A DNA stretch of 64,000 bases from JAXLWB01 sp046328715 (GTDB taxonomy: Bacteria; Chloroflexota; Anaerolineae; Caldilineales; Caldilineaceae), in NCBI GenBank assembly GCA_046328715.1, contig JAXLWB010000010.1:124001-188000 (forward strand). The letters run 5' to 3'. This document shows, piece after piece, positions 42,004 to 51,584 of this stretch (its first letter is position 1; each line of letters begins with the position of its first letter). Made by a program: the position numbers and the translations under genes. The notes beneath the pieces are model-generated. The model saw only the letters and a program-made list of their open reading frames with translations, ran no database searches and was not told the DNA's origin.

Positions 42004-42519
42004 TTAGCGTAAAAACTGGTAGGCAGAAACCACCGTTGCCCCAGTAAAAAGCAGAAAGACCAAATTAAAGAGCGAAAAGACCCCAAGCAGTTGTAAGCCA
42101 AGAAATCCGCCAGCGAGGATGCCTAAAATTACTCCGCCTAACATAAACCAGGCTAGATAGCGTCCACGCCGTTTGTTCACCGCACGCCGTATAATCTGCG
42201 ATAGCACGCCACCTGCTGCCGAACCACCCATAATGGCAACGAATAGCCCTAAGAAGAGCGGCACAAAGCCGGTAATAACGCCGATGATCGGCGTTGCAAT
42301 CATCGCTACCAGAAAACTCACACCAAAGGCGATCGGGTAGTCCTTGTTTTCAATGTTAAAATAGACCGCCTGCTGCGAACGCACGCACTCCTTACAACGA
42401 AAGCCAACTGGTGTCTGCACTGCACATTTGGGACAGATGGGTCTGTCGCACTTATTGCAGCGCAATAATGTCGGCGTATTTGGATGAAACGTACAATACA
42501 TCGTTACTTCTTCACTCAT
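42004..42519 (-). CDS. B-box-like zinc-finger membrane protein
   Basis: 171 residues. The N-terminal 45 residues contain a cysteine/histidine finger: YCTFHPNTPTLLRCNKCD, then CPKCAVQTPVGFRCKECV. Four membrane helices follow (about 64-171), rich in Gly and Leu. Such proteins occur widely in Chloroflexota and actinobacteria with no proven role. It is upstream of the LysM lipoprotein on the same strand. Confidence 0.78.
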   Translation of the reverse strand: MSEEVTMYCTFHPNTPTLLRCNKCDRPICPKCAVQTPVGFRCKECVRSQQAVYFNIENKDYPIAFGVSFLVAMIATPIIGVITGFVPLFLGLFVAIMGGSAAGGVLSQIIRRAVNKRRGRYLAWFMLGGVILGILAGGFLGLQLLGVFSLFNLVFLLFTGATVVSAYQFLR

Positions 42520-42534
42520 ATTTCCTCTTCTGTG

Positions 42535-42615
42535 GCGTGAGGGGAAGACAGGAAGACAGGGAGACGGGAAGACAAGAAATTCGTCTGTTATCTTGTCATC
42601 CCTTCATTCTATCAT
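42535..42615. repeat. GGAAGACAGG / CTTGTCATCCC word repeats
   Basis: GGGGAAGACAGGAAGACAGG is mirrored imperfectly by TTATCTTGTCATCCCTTC. Fills the spacer between NAD kinase and the zinc-finger gene. Confidence 0.55.
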
Positions 42616-42625
42616 CAAGTCCGCC

Positions 42626-43537
42626 CTACCCACTCCACTTCATTTTCTCCATTAAAGTCTGGTAAAAATAACTGCGATCTCGCAGCCGAACGAAACGCGC
42701 CAGATGTGGACTGGCTACCACAATGACTTCGTCGTTTTCTTCAATCTCAACCACAACCTGCCCGTCTACAGTGAGAATCGGTCGGTGGTCGCTATAGGCA
42801 CGCATACGAACTTGGGTACCTTCGGAAAGCACAACGGCACGATCCATGCTGAGGTGTGGCGCAATCGGAATCAGCAGCATATTGCGCAGTTCAGGCGGCA
42901 AGATCGGTCCACCGACGGCCAGCGCGTACCCGGTACTGCCCGTGGCAGTAGAAACAATCAGTCCATCACAAGTGTACTGTGTCAAATAGCCGCCGTCAAG
43001 ATGGGCACTAATACGTACGACGCGTGCCAAATCTCCGCGCGAAAAGACGACATCGTTGAGTGCATCGTATTCACAAATCGTACAGATCGTGCCTCCCTCT
43101 GCCGGACGCTCGACGCGTGCCCGAACCATCAAACGTTCTTCCACCCAGTAATTGCCCTGAAGCAATTGGTGCAGAGGACGCTCCCAATCATCGGGCATCA
43201 CCTCGGCCAAAAAGCCAAGGCGTCCCATTTTGACGCCCAACATCGGCAACTGGTGCGTAGCTCCTAAACGGGCACCGCGCAACAGCGTGCCATCCCCACC
43301 CAGGGTGATCAAGAGATCGAGTTCCGCTACCGGAAGCACAGAGTCCCACGCCGAGGCATGATAGACACGAGTGATACCAGCATCCTGTAGATATTTACCG
43401 ATCACTTCACCCAAGACGCGTGATTCAGGCTTTTTGGGATGATGAAGAATACACACCCCTTGAAACGGTCTGTGATCGACTGCGTGAGTCAAGGAAGTGG
43501 GTTGAGCAACAAAAGATGAAGCCGATGTAACTTTCAT
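42626..43537 (-). CDS. nadK: NAD kinase
   Basis: 303 residues. Phosphorylates NAD to NADP. LLITLGGDGTLLRGARLG is the GGDGT motif, EYDALNDVVFSRG the NE/D-type motif, and ISTATGSTGYALAVGGPI the conserved Gly-rich loop. The C-terminal half holds the all-beta domain with TVDGQVVVEI. Extra N-terminal residues (about 25) before GVCILHHPK are not conserved. It is divergent from the metallophosphoesterase gene with only 38 bases between starts. Confidence 0.93.
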   Translation of the reverse strand: MKVTSASSFVAQPTSLTHAVDHRPFQGVCILHHPKKPESRVLGEVIGKYLQDAGITRVYHASAWDSVLPVAELDLLITLGGDGTLLRGARLGATHQLPMLGVKMGRLGFLAEVMPDDWERPLHQLLQGNYWVEERLMVRARVERPAEGGTICTICEYDALNDVVFSRGDLARVVRISAHLDGGYLTQYTCDGLIVSTATGSTGYALAVGGPILPPELRNMLLIPIAPHLSMDRAVVLSEGTQVRMRAYSDHRPILTVDGQVVVEIEENDEVIVVASPHLARFVRLRDRSYFYQTLMEKMKWSG

Positions 43538-43575
43538 TTTTATCTAGATTTCTGATTGTGCTATGATGGTAAGCC

Positions 43576-44388
43576 ATGCGTGTTTTGATCTTATCCGATA
43601 TCCATGCGAATCTGGTTGCCTTAGAAACAGTCATGGCCTCTGCTGAAGGCAAGTATGATGTTGTCTGGTGTTTGGGCGATATCGTGGGTTATGGCCCGCG
43701 CCCGAATGAATGTGTCGACCTGCTCAGCACCGAAGCTTCGATCTGTGTGATCGGCAACCACGACTGGGCGGCCCTGGATCGCAGCGGTGTCGATGTCGAT
43801 GATTTTAACCCCGCTGCCAAACATGCCATCCTCTGGACTCAAGAGCAACTCTCCGAACGAGCACGCAGATACCTAAACGGACTGACCGATAAACCTGTCT
43901 CACCTGTGGGCCATGTCCAACTTTTGCTGACTCATGCCAGCCCTCGTGAGCCAGTTTGGGAATACATTCTAACCCCGTCGGTGGCATTAGAGAATTTTGC
44001 ACGCTTCCAGCAAGCGATCTGCCTGGTTGGACATACGCACAAACCGGTGATCTACGAACTGACACTTCAAGAAAGTTTGACTGCCGCCAACACAGCAGGT
44101 TACAAACCCGCAAACTTTCACGGCTTTGCCCGTGTCAATGCATTACAGGTTATCCCGGGCACAACCATTCAACTGGAAACGCTGCCGCTTCGTCGCCTGA
44201 TCATCAACCCCGGCAGTGTGGGGCAACCACGCGATCACGACACACGAGCCGCCTATGCCATTCTCGACTTGGAAAAGATGACCTGGCGCAATGAACGGGT
44301 TCACTACCCAATCGACCTGACACAGAGCCAAATGAAGATTGCTCGCCTTCCGCAACGATTGATCGACCGGCTCAGCTTTGGCTGGTAA
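43576..44388 (+). CDS. Calcineurin-like metallophosphoesterase (YfcE/COG0639 type)
   Basis: 270 residues. The metal ligands are in LILSDIHANLVALE (D-x-H), WCLGDIVGYGPRP (GDxxGYG), VIGNHDWAAL (GNHD), LLTHASPREP (H) and LVGHTHKP (GHTH). This is a complete di-metal site. Its substrate could be a phosphodiester or phosphoprotein. An internal stretch of about 30 residues (LTAANTAGYKPANFHGF) is inserted before the second half. Divergently placed with nadK. Confidence 0.87.
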   Translation: MRVLILSDIHANLVALETVMASAEGKYDVVWCLGDIVGYGPRPNECVDLLSTEASICVIGNHDWAALDRSGVDVDDFNPAAKHAILWTQEQLSERARRYLNGLTDKPVSPVGHVQLLLTHASPREPVWEYILTPSVALENFARFQQAICLVGHTHKPVIYELTLQESLTAANTAGYKPANFHGFARVNALQVIPGTTIQLETLPLRRLIINPGSVGQPRDHDTRAAYAILDLEKMTWRNERVHYPIDLTQSQMKIARLPQRLIDRLSFGW

Positions 44389-44487
44389 AGCGTTGCGAAT
44401 GGCGAATTACGGGTAGTGGGTTTCTGTACTTATTACCTCTATTTCGACGCTGAGACCTCCGAATCCGCCACTTGCCACTCGCTTCTT

Positions 44488-46980
44488 TTAAAACATCTCT
44501 TTTTCCCGATCCTTGCCCAGGCGTTCATACATTTCGAACCAAACTGGAAACTCCTGAATGCGCCGCCGGTTTTCCATCGTGCGCATCCGTTCATGATATT
44601 GCTCGACGCGTCGCCGAATCTCATCAGCTACACTTTGCGGATTCTCCACATATTCAAAGGTAAAGCGCCCGCCTTGTGCCGCCGTCTCGGCATAAACATT
44701 CCCCATGTTGAGCAGATAGTTGAGCGGGCCGGGGACGACATAGGAAATGTCGTTGATATCCTTTAGCTCGGCACGCCGCACCTTCTTGTCAAAGTAAAAC
44801 GGAAAGAGAATCGGGCGCATTTCTGTATCGATAATCTCCAGATCGGTTACCTCGTAAGTATCGTTGTACCAATCTTGGACCTTCCACCAGAGCCAAGTCC
44901 AGCAGAACATACTAAACAAGCCAATCGGAATCGATCCAATCGCATAACGCAAGGTCGCGCCTGCGATATAGTAAATCAGCAAGGCCGTGGTGGCTGCGCC
45001 GGAAAGCAATGCAAAGAAGACTGGCATACTTGCCATACCGATTAGGGTAATCCAATGTTTGCGCCAAACTACTCGGTCGGCGCGCTGCTCGGTAAGAAAT
45101 TGCGCCCGCGCTTGACGATTGAAGAAAAATTGCCACCAGGAGCGAGGCGCATTTGCTTTCTTAGCAGGTGCAGTATGCCAGGTTCGCTCCGGTGTATCGA
45201 GCACCAGGCCAAGTTGTTTTTCTAGAGCATTAAAGATCTCGCGCTTGCCACTTGCCTGATAGTGCTCGTTGCGTCGTGCGCTCAATTGGTTGATTTTCTT
45301 GGCTACCAGGTCAGGGCTACGCAAAAAATCAAAGACAATTGCACTTCTGCCGGCGGTTTGTACGAAGATCGTGCCATACTTCCAAAATGTCTGCCAAAAG
45401 GTGTTCTGTTGAATCGTGACGGTACGGACCTGATCCAGCAACGCAGTCACACGGCTTTCGCTGAAAAAGACAACCTTCTCTACCTGTGCCACGCGCATAT
45501 TGGTGACAAGGAAGTAATCGTTGTAGTAATCGACATAGCCCCACAACATCCATAGTCCGGCAACGGCAAGCAGCGCAAGCACCGGCATATCGATCCAGAG
45601 AGTTGCAGCACCAAAGATCGTGACGCTGCTCCAAAACGTTACGGTGATGCCAAAGAGCAGTAGCGGCACCAGAATCTTCCGGATAAAAATGACCCAGTGA
45701 CGCCGATCCAGAGATTCGACTACCTCACCGGGCAACAGTGGAAAGTCGAAATTGGGCGGCGCCTTGGCAAGCTCGATACTAAAATTATCGGGAATCTTTA
45801 GCTTGGCCCACATTTCTCTGCGTTTGGCTTCGCTATTTTGCGCTTCATTATTGATAAACTGCCGAAAATCCTCGACATGCAGCCGCAACCATTGGCTACC
45901 CGTTTCGGCTTGCAGCGTCGAAGTACAGGGGACTTGAGCGCGCAAGACTGCCTCGTTAAAATAGGCCGTGCCGGTTACGCCACTCTGCTGCATGACCCCA
46001 CCCACCAGTGCGTACATCATGGCCTTGCGCTGCGGCATCAAGATCCAGAGGCTGTCGGCAAATTCGCCCTGTTGCAGCAGTAAGTCGGGCTGTGGGTAAT
46101 GATAATGGCTCATGTAGCCCAATAATCGCTCTTGTTCTTTCTCATCATACCCTGAGAATAGTGAAAGATTCTTTAAGGTCGAAATAGTCTCTTCATAGAG
46201 TTCATGCGCGATCCGCTCTGGCGTAACACCCGTAATCGTCAAGAACTGCTGCCTTTCCCAGGAAAATACCTTGGTAAAGCAATTTGCAATTGCGGTATGG
46301 TCTAAATCGTAGCCGCCAAAGATATTGGCACGTGTGTCGAGCAGACCGAAGGGTTGACTGTTCCCTATCCATCGCTCTGTCCCGTCCTCGTAGATCAGGC
46401 GTATCTGACCGATATCGATCACGTACACATATTCAGCAGCCAAATCCCTGGCATAGAGTGGCTGTTTTTCGGGGACTTCAAGGTACTGAGCCGTCTCCGC
46501 CAGAAAGCCCAGGATGGTTGGGCTCATTTCGGCCAGAAAAGGAACGGTGCGTAGTCGATTGAGTAAGTCAAACGGTATGAGGGCTTGGCGTAAGTTTGGA
46601 AAGTGATAGAGCAGGCGGAAAAACTCTTCAGAAGGCAAGGCATAGGCTGCCCCTTCTTCTACGACCACTGCACTTGTGCTGTGCGGTCGGCGGTAGATAA
46701 GATCGTATAATCCCAGAAATTTCCCCGCCGTGCGCAGCCGAGTGACCGTGCGTGGCCCTGTGCGGATATCTTTTACATGTTGTTGCTCATTGACACTGCC
46801 ACTTTCCAGAAGATAAACCTTATCGACCGGCTTGCCATCTTCGTAGATGCGCATTCCGGGAAAGAGATCGATTCGCTGGGCCGTATCAAAAATGATAATC
46901 AGTTGCCCATCATTGCGCGTAGGGGCAAAGTCCGGATATTGAGAAATAAAAAAATCGAGGGCCTTGGAATCTAATGGCAT
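44488..46980 (-). CDS. cNMP-binding-domain and PH-like membrane protein
   Basis: 830 residues. The first 380 residues look like two or three cyclic-nucleotide-binding-type beta-barrels (LFPGMRIYEDGKPVDKVYLL, LYARDLAAEYVYVIDIGQIR, LLLQQGEFADSLWILMPQRK). A pair of membrane helices near 430-480 is followed by a bacterial PH domain with NDYFLVTNMRVAQVEKVVFF, then a second membrane pair near 650-710 and a second PH-like half with NDTYEVTDLEIIDTEMRPIL. It may be a membrane sensor for a nucleotide; no output domain is seen. It starts 2 bases after uvrC stops. Confidence 0.7.
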   Translation of the reverse strand: MPLDSKALDFFISQYPDFAPTRNDGQLIIIFDTAQRIDLFPGMRIYEDGKPVDKVYLLESGSVNEQQHVKDIRTGPRTVTRLRTAGKFLGLYDLIYRRPHSTSAVVVEEGAAYALPSEEFFRLLYHFPNLRQALIPFDLLNRLRTVPFLAEMSPTILGFLAETAQYLEVPEKQPLYARDLAAEYVYVIDIGQIRLIYEDGTERWIGNSQPFGLLDTRANIFGGYDLDHTAIANCFTKVFSWERQQFLTITGVTPERIAHELYEETISTLKNLSLFSGYDEKEQERLLGYMSHYHYPQPDLLLQQGEFADSLWILMPQRKAMMYALVGGVMQQSGVTGTAYFNEAVLRAQVPCTSTLQAETGSQWLRLHVEDFRQFINNEAQNSEAKRREMWAKLKIPDNFSIELAKAPPNFDFPLLPGEVVESLDRRHWVIFIRKILVPLLLFGITVTFWSSVTIFGAATLWIDMPVLALLAVAGLWMLWGYVDYYNDYFLVTNMRVAQVEKVVFFSESRVTALLDQVRTVTIQQNTFWQTFWKYGTIFVQTAGRSAIVFDFLRSPDLVAKKINQLSARRNEHYQASGKREIFNALEKQLGLVLDTPERTWHTAPAKKANAPRSWWQFFFNRQARAQFLTEQRADRVVWRKHWITLIGMASMPVFFALLSGAATTALLIYYIAGATLRYAIGSIPIGLFSMFCWTWLWWKVQDWYNDTYEVTDLEIIDTEMRPILFPFYFDKKVRRAELKDINDISYVVPGPLNYLLNMGNVYAETAAQGGRFTFEYVENPQSVADEIRRRVEQYHERMRTMENRRRIQEFPVWFEMYERLGKDREKEMF

Positions 46981-46982
46981 GA

Positions 46983-49046
46983 TTATAGAGTTGCTTTAAT
47001 CGACTCGGCGGCTTTACGGTTGATTCCAGGCACTGCCTGCAACTCTTCTACCGATGCACGCCGAATCCGGTCTAGATCGCCGCCAAAGTAGGTCATCAAG
47101 GCTTTGCGCCGTGTGGGGCCAACACCCGGCACATCATCCAACTTGGATTTGGTCTGCCCTTTGCTGCGCAATTTACGGTGGAAGGTGACTCCGAAACGAT
47201 GTGCCTCATCGCGTACACGCTGGACGAGGTGTAAAGCTTGACTGCCACGTTTCAACCACAACGGATTCGAGTTGCCAGGGAAAAAGATCTCTTCTTCCCG
47301 TTTGGCCAGACCCACAATCGGCAAGCGATCGAGCAAGCCGTACTCCTGCAACACCTCGACTGCCACACCGAGTTGGCCTTTGCCGCCGTCGATGATAATC
47401 AGATCGGGCAGGATCTTCCAGCTTTCATTGCTTTCGGCACCGTTCTGCTTTTCATTTGTGTTCGAGTTGTCGGCTCCTGACTCACCATTGTTGCCGTTTT
47501 CGATTTCACTTTCGGCTTCCGGATCGACCACGCGCTTGAAGCGGCGGCGAAGCATCTCACGCATGCTGGCAAAGTCGTCTGGTGCACCGTCGCTGCCCTT
47601 GCCCCGAATCTTGAAACGGCGGTAGGCACTTTTGAGTGGGGCACCTTTGGCAAACACCACCATCGAGCCAACTGTATTAGTACCTTGCAATGTGCTGATG
47701 TCGTAACATTCGATCCGTGACGGCGGATTGGCCAAACCCAGCGCTTCCTGCAATTCGGAGACGGCATTGGTTTGGCGATTGGTATCACTTGCCCATTCCG
47801 CCTGTTGCAGACGTAGATATTCAGCGGCGTTTTCCATCGCCAGTTGCATCAGCGTCAACTTGGAGCCACGCTGTGGTACACGCACCTCGACTTTACCTTC
47901 AGCCGCTTTGCTCAGCCACTCGCTCAATACTTCAATATCCGGCGGCATTGCCTGGACCATAATCTGCTTGGGCACAAAGGTGGCTTCAGCGTAAAACTGT
48001 TGCATAAACTCACCTATCAATGCCCCCACATTGGTCTGCAAGCCGGAATCGGTTGTTTCATCTTCTGTGCTTTGCACTGTCAACACATCGGTCGAGGTCG
48101 CTTCGTTTTGATCGGTCGTCTCTACCTCTGAAGCTTTGACCTCTGACTTCTGACTTTTCACCCCTTCCAAGAGGAAATTCTCACGCCCAATCAGCCGCCC
48201 GTTGCGTACCAGAAAAACCTGAACGGCAGTGTCGCCTGTACGCTCATCGAGGGCGAGGGCGATGTAGTCTAGATCTTCGGCGACGGTACTTACAATCTTC
48301 TGCTGTTCCGCAATCTGTTGGGCGGCCTTTAGCCGGTCTCGATAGGCGGCGGCCAGCTCGAACTGAAGGTTCTCTGCGGCACGGTCCATCTGTTTTTTCA
48401 ATTGGGTCAACACTCGATCCGCTTTGCCATTCAAGAAATCCATCAACTGCTGGATCGTGTTGCGGTATTCTTCACGGTTTTGAGCCCCGATACAAGGGCC
48501 GCCACAGAGCTTGATGTGATAGTACAAACAGGGACGTTCATCCTTGCCTGTAATCTCTCGTTCGCAGTCCAGGTAAGGAAAGATGCGCCGCAAGGCATCC
48601 AGTGTGGTATAGGATGCCCGACCACTCGTGTACGGGCCGAAATATCTCGCTCCATCTCGCACGATCTTGCGCACGACACTAACCTTGGGATAGTCATCTT
48701 TCCAGTTGACCTTGATGTAGGGAAAGGTCTTGTCGTCTTTGAGCCGAATATTGTAATGCGGGCGATATTGTTTGATTAGCTCATTTTCGAGGATGAGCGC
48801 TTCCAACTCGTTGCTTGTCACCCACCACGAGATATCACGAATCTCGGCGACAAGGGCCGCGGTTTTAGGATGCTCCTGAGCCGCAGCATGGAAGTAGCTG
48901 CGGACACGGTTGCGTAGCACAATCGCCTTACCGACATAGATCACCTTCCCTTTGCTATCCTTCATCAGGTAGCAACCAGGTGAGTCGGGTAAATTGTCGA
49001 GTCGCTGCTGGACTCGTTCGGGGACAGGACGTTGCTGTGGTTGCAT
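46983..49046 (-). CDS. uvrC: UvrABC excinuclease subunit C
   Basis: 687 residues, longer than the usual 600-620. The GIY-YIG nuclease (about 15-95) shows GCYLMKDSKGKVIYVGKAI and LILENELIKQYRP; a UVR helix is near 215-240 (ENLQFELAAAYRDRL); the RNase-H-like second nuclease follows (RIECYDISTLQGTNTVGSMV, LIIIDGGKGQL), and two HhH motifs end the protein. Two low-complexity inserts explain the extra length: about 295-345 and about 500-540. The first is coded partly by AGTCAGA-type heptamer words (48121-48162). The enzyme makes both incisions in nucleotide excision repair. Confidence 0.95.
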   Translation of the reverse strand: MQPQQRPVPERVQQRLDNLPDSPGCYLMKDSKGKVIYVGKAIVLRNRVRSYFHAAAQEHPKTAALVAEIRDISWWVTSNELEALILENELIKQYRPHYNIRLKDDKTFPYIKVNWKDDYPKVSVVRKIVRDGARYFGPYTSGRASYTTLDALRRIFPYLDCEREITGKDERPCLYYHIKLCGGPCIGAQNREEYRNTIQQLMDFLNGKADRVLTQLKKQMDRAAENLQFELAAAYRDRLKAAQQIAEQQKIVSTVAEDLDYIALALDERTGDTAVQVFLVRNGRLIGRENFLLEGVKSQKSEVKASEVETTDQNEATSTDVLTVQSTEDETTDSGLQTNVGALIGEFMQQFYAEATFVPKQIMVQAMPPDIEVLSEWLSKAAEGKVEVRVPQRGSKLTLMQLAMENAAEYLRLQQAEWASDTNRQTNAVSELQEALGLANPPSRIECYDISTLQGTNTVGSMVVFAKGAPLKSAYRRFKIRGKGSDGAPDDFASMREMLRRRFKRVVDPEAESEIENGNNGESGADNSNTNEKQNGAESNESWKILPDLIIIDGGKGQLGVAVEVLQEYGLLDRLPIVGLAKREEEIFFPGNSNPLWLKRGSQALHLVQRVRDEAHRFGVTFHRKLRSKGQTKSKLDDVPGVGPTRRKALMTYFGGDLDRIRRASVEELQAVPGINRKAAESIKATL

Positions 49047-49331
49047 AAGATCAAAGTTTCAAAAGAGAGTACGCAAGCTGCACGACGCAGATTACAAGGT
49101 CTACGATTGAATATAAATTCTAATATTATACATCATATGGCAAGAAATTGATCTTCTGGAATTAGGTCAACTTCCAACCTTGCTGTATTGCTCATTAGCG
49201 CAGAAGCGCAAGGAAAGAAAGGTGCAAAGGGAAATGTGGACCGATTGCTCACTGAGCTGGAGCGGAGGAGAGGAAGGTGTCGCAGGGAAAGTTTACTTGT
49301 GTGGATTGACGTTTTGTCTGGGAATAATAAC

Positions 49332-49372
49332 GGAGGAAGAAGCCATGAAATCGATTTCAGCCTTCTTCCTCC
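49332..49372 (-). terminator. Terminator-like hairpin after the DUF2325 gene
   Basis: Minus strand GGAGGAAGAAGGCTGAAATC pairs with GATTTCATGGCTTCTTCCTCC and is followed by GTTATTATT. The 49047-49448 gap has no gene; besides the hairpin it has GCAAGGAAAGAAAGGTGCAA words near 49200. Confidence 0.6.
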
Positions 49373-49448
49373 ATTGTGACGGGTCTGGTAATGGGTCGGC
49401 CAGAAAGTGGCGGTCACCTTCAGGCCAAAGTACTTTGTTAACGCTGCT

Positions 49449-51029
49449 TTAGGCCGTGACAGCCAGGCGGTCACCCACTTGATTGAGAACGTGAAATGCA
49501 ACCTGATTAGGATTGTAGCCACCCGGCAGACGCACCAATGGCTTGTTATAGTGCTCGCAGAAGTTCTTGACTTCACCAAAGCCGTGGCGTGACCAACGGA
49601 TGGCAAGGATCACCAAGCTGACATCGTCGCGCGCGACTTGGGGTTCAAATTCCACATAGGTTTGGTCACGTCCTTCGACCCAAATCAGCTCTTTTAAGCC
49701 AAATGCTTTTTTGAGCGCTTCCGCAGCGGTATTACGCCGGTCGCCGCCGATCAACACTACCGTCCGTCCACGTAGCAGCTCTGCCGCCTGGCGGACGCCT
49801 TCAGAAACGTTGGGTAAGCCAACTAGACTTTCACCCTCAATGGCTGTTTCTTCAGGAACGGAGGCGATATAGCGGTCTATTTCACGAAGTACGGTTTGGA
49901 AATTTCGTGCAGACTCGAGGATATCTATGTCGGGAATGGATTCAAGATGGGGCAATAACATCTCACGCAGTTCGGGATTGCTCGGTTGTAATCCGTTTTC
50001 TATTAACTGTTCTGTATGTTCAACAATTGCTTTCCAGTGAACTGCTGGGTCGTCCTTGGAATCTGGTTTTAGCCGTTTGACACGATACTCGATTTTTTTG
50101 AATAGCTGCTGTATTTCTTTATCTCGCTTTTTCAAATTATCAAACTGATTCGCCAGCTCTACGACTCGGTTCCGTATGTCTTGCCAATTTTGTGGATCAG
50201 CAGGATCATCTAATCGCATAAAGCGATGAATCAAGATTTGCTGATCACGACAAGTATTACGCAACCAATTGAAGAGTTTGAACTGGTCGGGATCGGTATA
50301 ACTTGTAAAACGTGGGTCTAAAGAATTAACGATAATGCGTAGCGCCGACTGAGCTTCGGCAGCGATTGCCAACGCCTTGGGCAGGTATTGCAGTCCCTCT
50401 GGCTCACGCTCTAGCCGATCAATCAGCAAGACGATATCGGCTGCGGCATCAAAACAACCGGCAAGGGTATCGTAGTCGTCTCGATTCTTTGCAGTAGGAC
50501 CATCTCGATGGCACATCCACAAGAAACAATCAGGCAGTTGGCGGGCGCGGAAAATAATCTCCCGGTCTTTAGGTTCAATGATGGCACTATAGTCAACATT
50601 TTCAATCATCAGCCGTTCGCGCTCCGCAGCCCAGCGTGCCCCTTCGGCCTTGATGCGCAGACGTTCCGCCAAAGTGAGTAGATCGTCAACGACGATCGGT
50701 TGTTCAGGAATTGTAATCAGTTTGGGCTCGGTACGTATCGTAGCCGGTCTTCCACTGATAACAGGGCCACGAATTCCATTCTTTGATCGTGACTTTGCGC
50801 TGCTTGCGTCTGTAAGAGTCGATGTAGGTTCATCATCGGATTCTAAGCTTATTTCATTATTGGTCGAGGGAATTGCTATATTGTTTTCAGACGCAGGGGG
50901 ATCTGCAGTCAACTCTAATAGGGATTGGGCGAGCCCCCGAACTGCCATGCGCAGCTCGGGATCGACGTCAAGGTGCTTCTTCAGATGCTGTATGAAAAGC
51001 GGCAACGTCGCCGCAAAATTTTCTGTCAT
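49449..51029 (-). CDS. DUF2325 domain protein, function unknown
   Basis: 526 residues. Residues about 430-520 are DUF2325: VVLIGGDRRNTAAEALKKAF, LVILAIRWSRHGFGEVKNFC and YNKPLVRLPGGYNPNQVAFH. The domain has a Rossmann-like look (GGD, H-x-x-x-G-x-V). The N-terminal part is alpha-helical and charged, with an acidic Ser/Asn-rich linker (about 45-90) and a coiled helix near 290-330. Most DUF2325 proteins are about 100 residues; this one has a large N-terminal region I do not recognise (IIFRARQLPDCFLWMCHRD, WLRNTCRDQQILIHRFMRLD). Confidence 0.7.
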   Translation of the reverse strand: MTENFAATLPLFIQHLKKHLDVDPELRMAVRGLAQSLLELTADPPASENNIAIPSTNNEISLESDDEPTSTLTDASSAKSRSKNGIRGPVISGRPATIRTEPKLITIPEQPIVVDDLLTLAERLRIKAEGARWAAERERLMIENVDYSAIIEPKDREIIFRARQLPDCFLWMCHRDGPTAKNRDDYDTLAGCFDAAADIVLLIDRLEREPEGLQYLPKALAIAAEAQSALRIIVNSLDPRFTSYTDPDQFKLFNWLRNTCRDQQILIHRFMRLDDPADPQNWQDIRNRVVELANQFDNLKKRDKEIQQLFKKIEYRVKRLKPDSKDDPAVHWKAIVEHTEQLIENGLQPSNPELREMLLPHLESIPDIDILESARNFQTVLREIDRYIASVPEETAIEGESLVGLPNVSEGVRQAAELLRGRTVVLIGGDRRNTAAEALKKAFGLKELIWVEGRDQTYVEFEPQVARDDVSLVILAIRWSRHGFGEVKNFCEHYNKPLVRLPGGYNPNQVAFHVLNQVGDRLAVTA

Positions 51030-51584
51030 AGGCTTTCAATTCAACTATCGATAGGAATGCGTTCATGCAAAGGCAAAACGTATAATTTGATTTAAGATAT
51101 TGTAAGTAAACCCTAATTGGCAATTTTCTTCAAATTTGTTAGCAAGCGAAATGGCTCCTCTCACGAGGAGCTCTCCCAATTGCGTTACTTGTGAACCAAC
51201 TAGTGTAACGCAGAGACAGCATGAAATCAATTCTTTCTGTAGGGAACGCCAGATTTATTTGCGGTTCAACTTGGCGAAGTGAGTGTTAAGGTCTATAGGC
51301 AACCGCAATCTTGAGATTTCTTTAATAAAAGTACGCTCGATAAAGAATGGCACAGCAGGCAACTTTACTTGAGCGACATTACGTGAGCGTACCAAGCTTA
51401 CACACTGATAAGACAGGGGCGGTGCGGCAGAAACTGGAAGTATTTGCAACGGCCTATTGTGAAAGGTTGGGAATACGTGCAGCTTCGCAGCCAGTATATG
51501 ATACTAAGGCTTGGACGTAAAGGTCAAATAATCATTTGAATAATTATACGTCAAATATATGAGAATGGATAGGCGAAATTTAGC
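51030..51584. other. Intergenic region upstream of the DUF2325 gene
   Basis: 555 bases between two minus-strand genes. GGCTCCTCTCACGAGGAGC (51151-51169) is a short hairpin, and TGCGTTACTTGTG...GTGTAACGCA is an inverted repeat near 51181-51212. A 57-codon plus-strand frame (51347-51520) lacks a good ribosome site and family resemblance. I cannot support a gene here. Confidence 0.45.

Noticed and set aside
42704..43267. 187-codon plus-strand frame within nadK
   Set aside because: Antisense to NAD kinase, which has complete motifs.
49188..49379. Plus-strand frames near 49.2-49.4 kb
   Set aside because: They run through low-complexity purine-rich DNA and the terminator hairpin; no coding sign.
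51347..51520. 57-codon plus-strand frame in the gap above the DUF2325 gene
   Set aside because: No clear ribosome site, no family resemblance; chance frame cannot be excluded.
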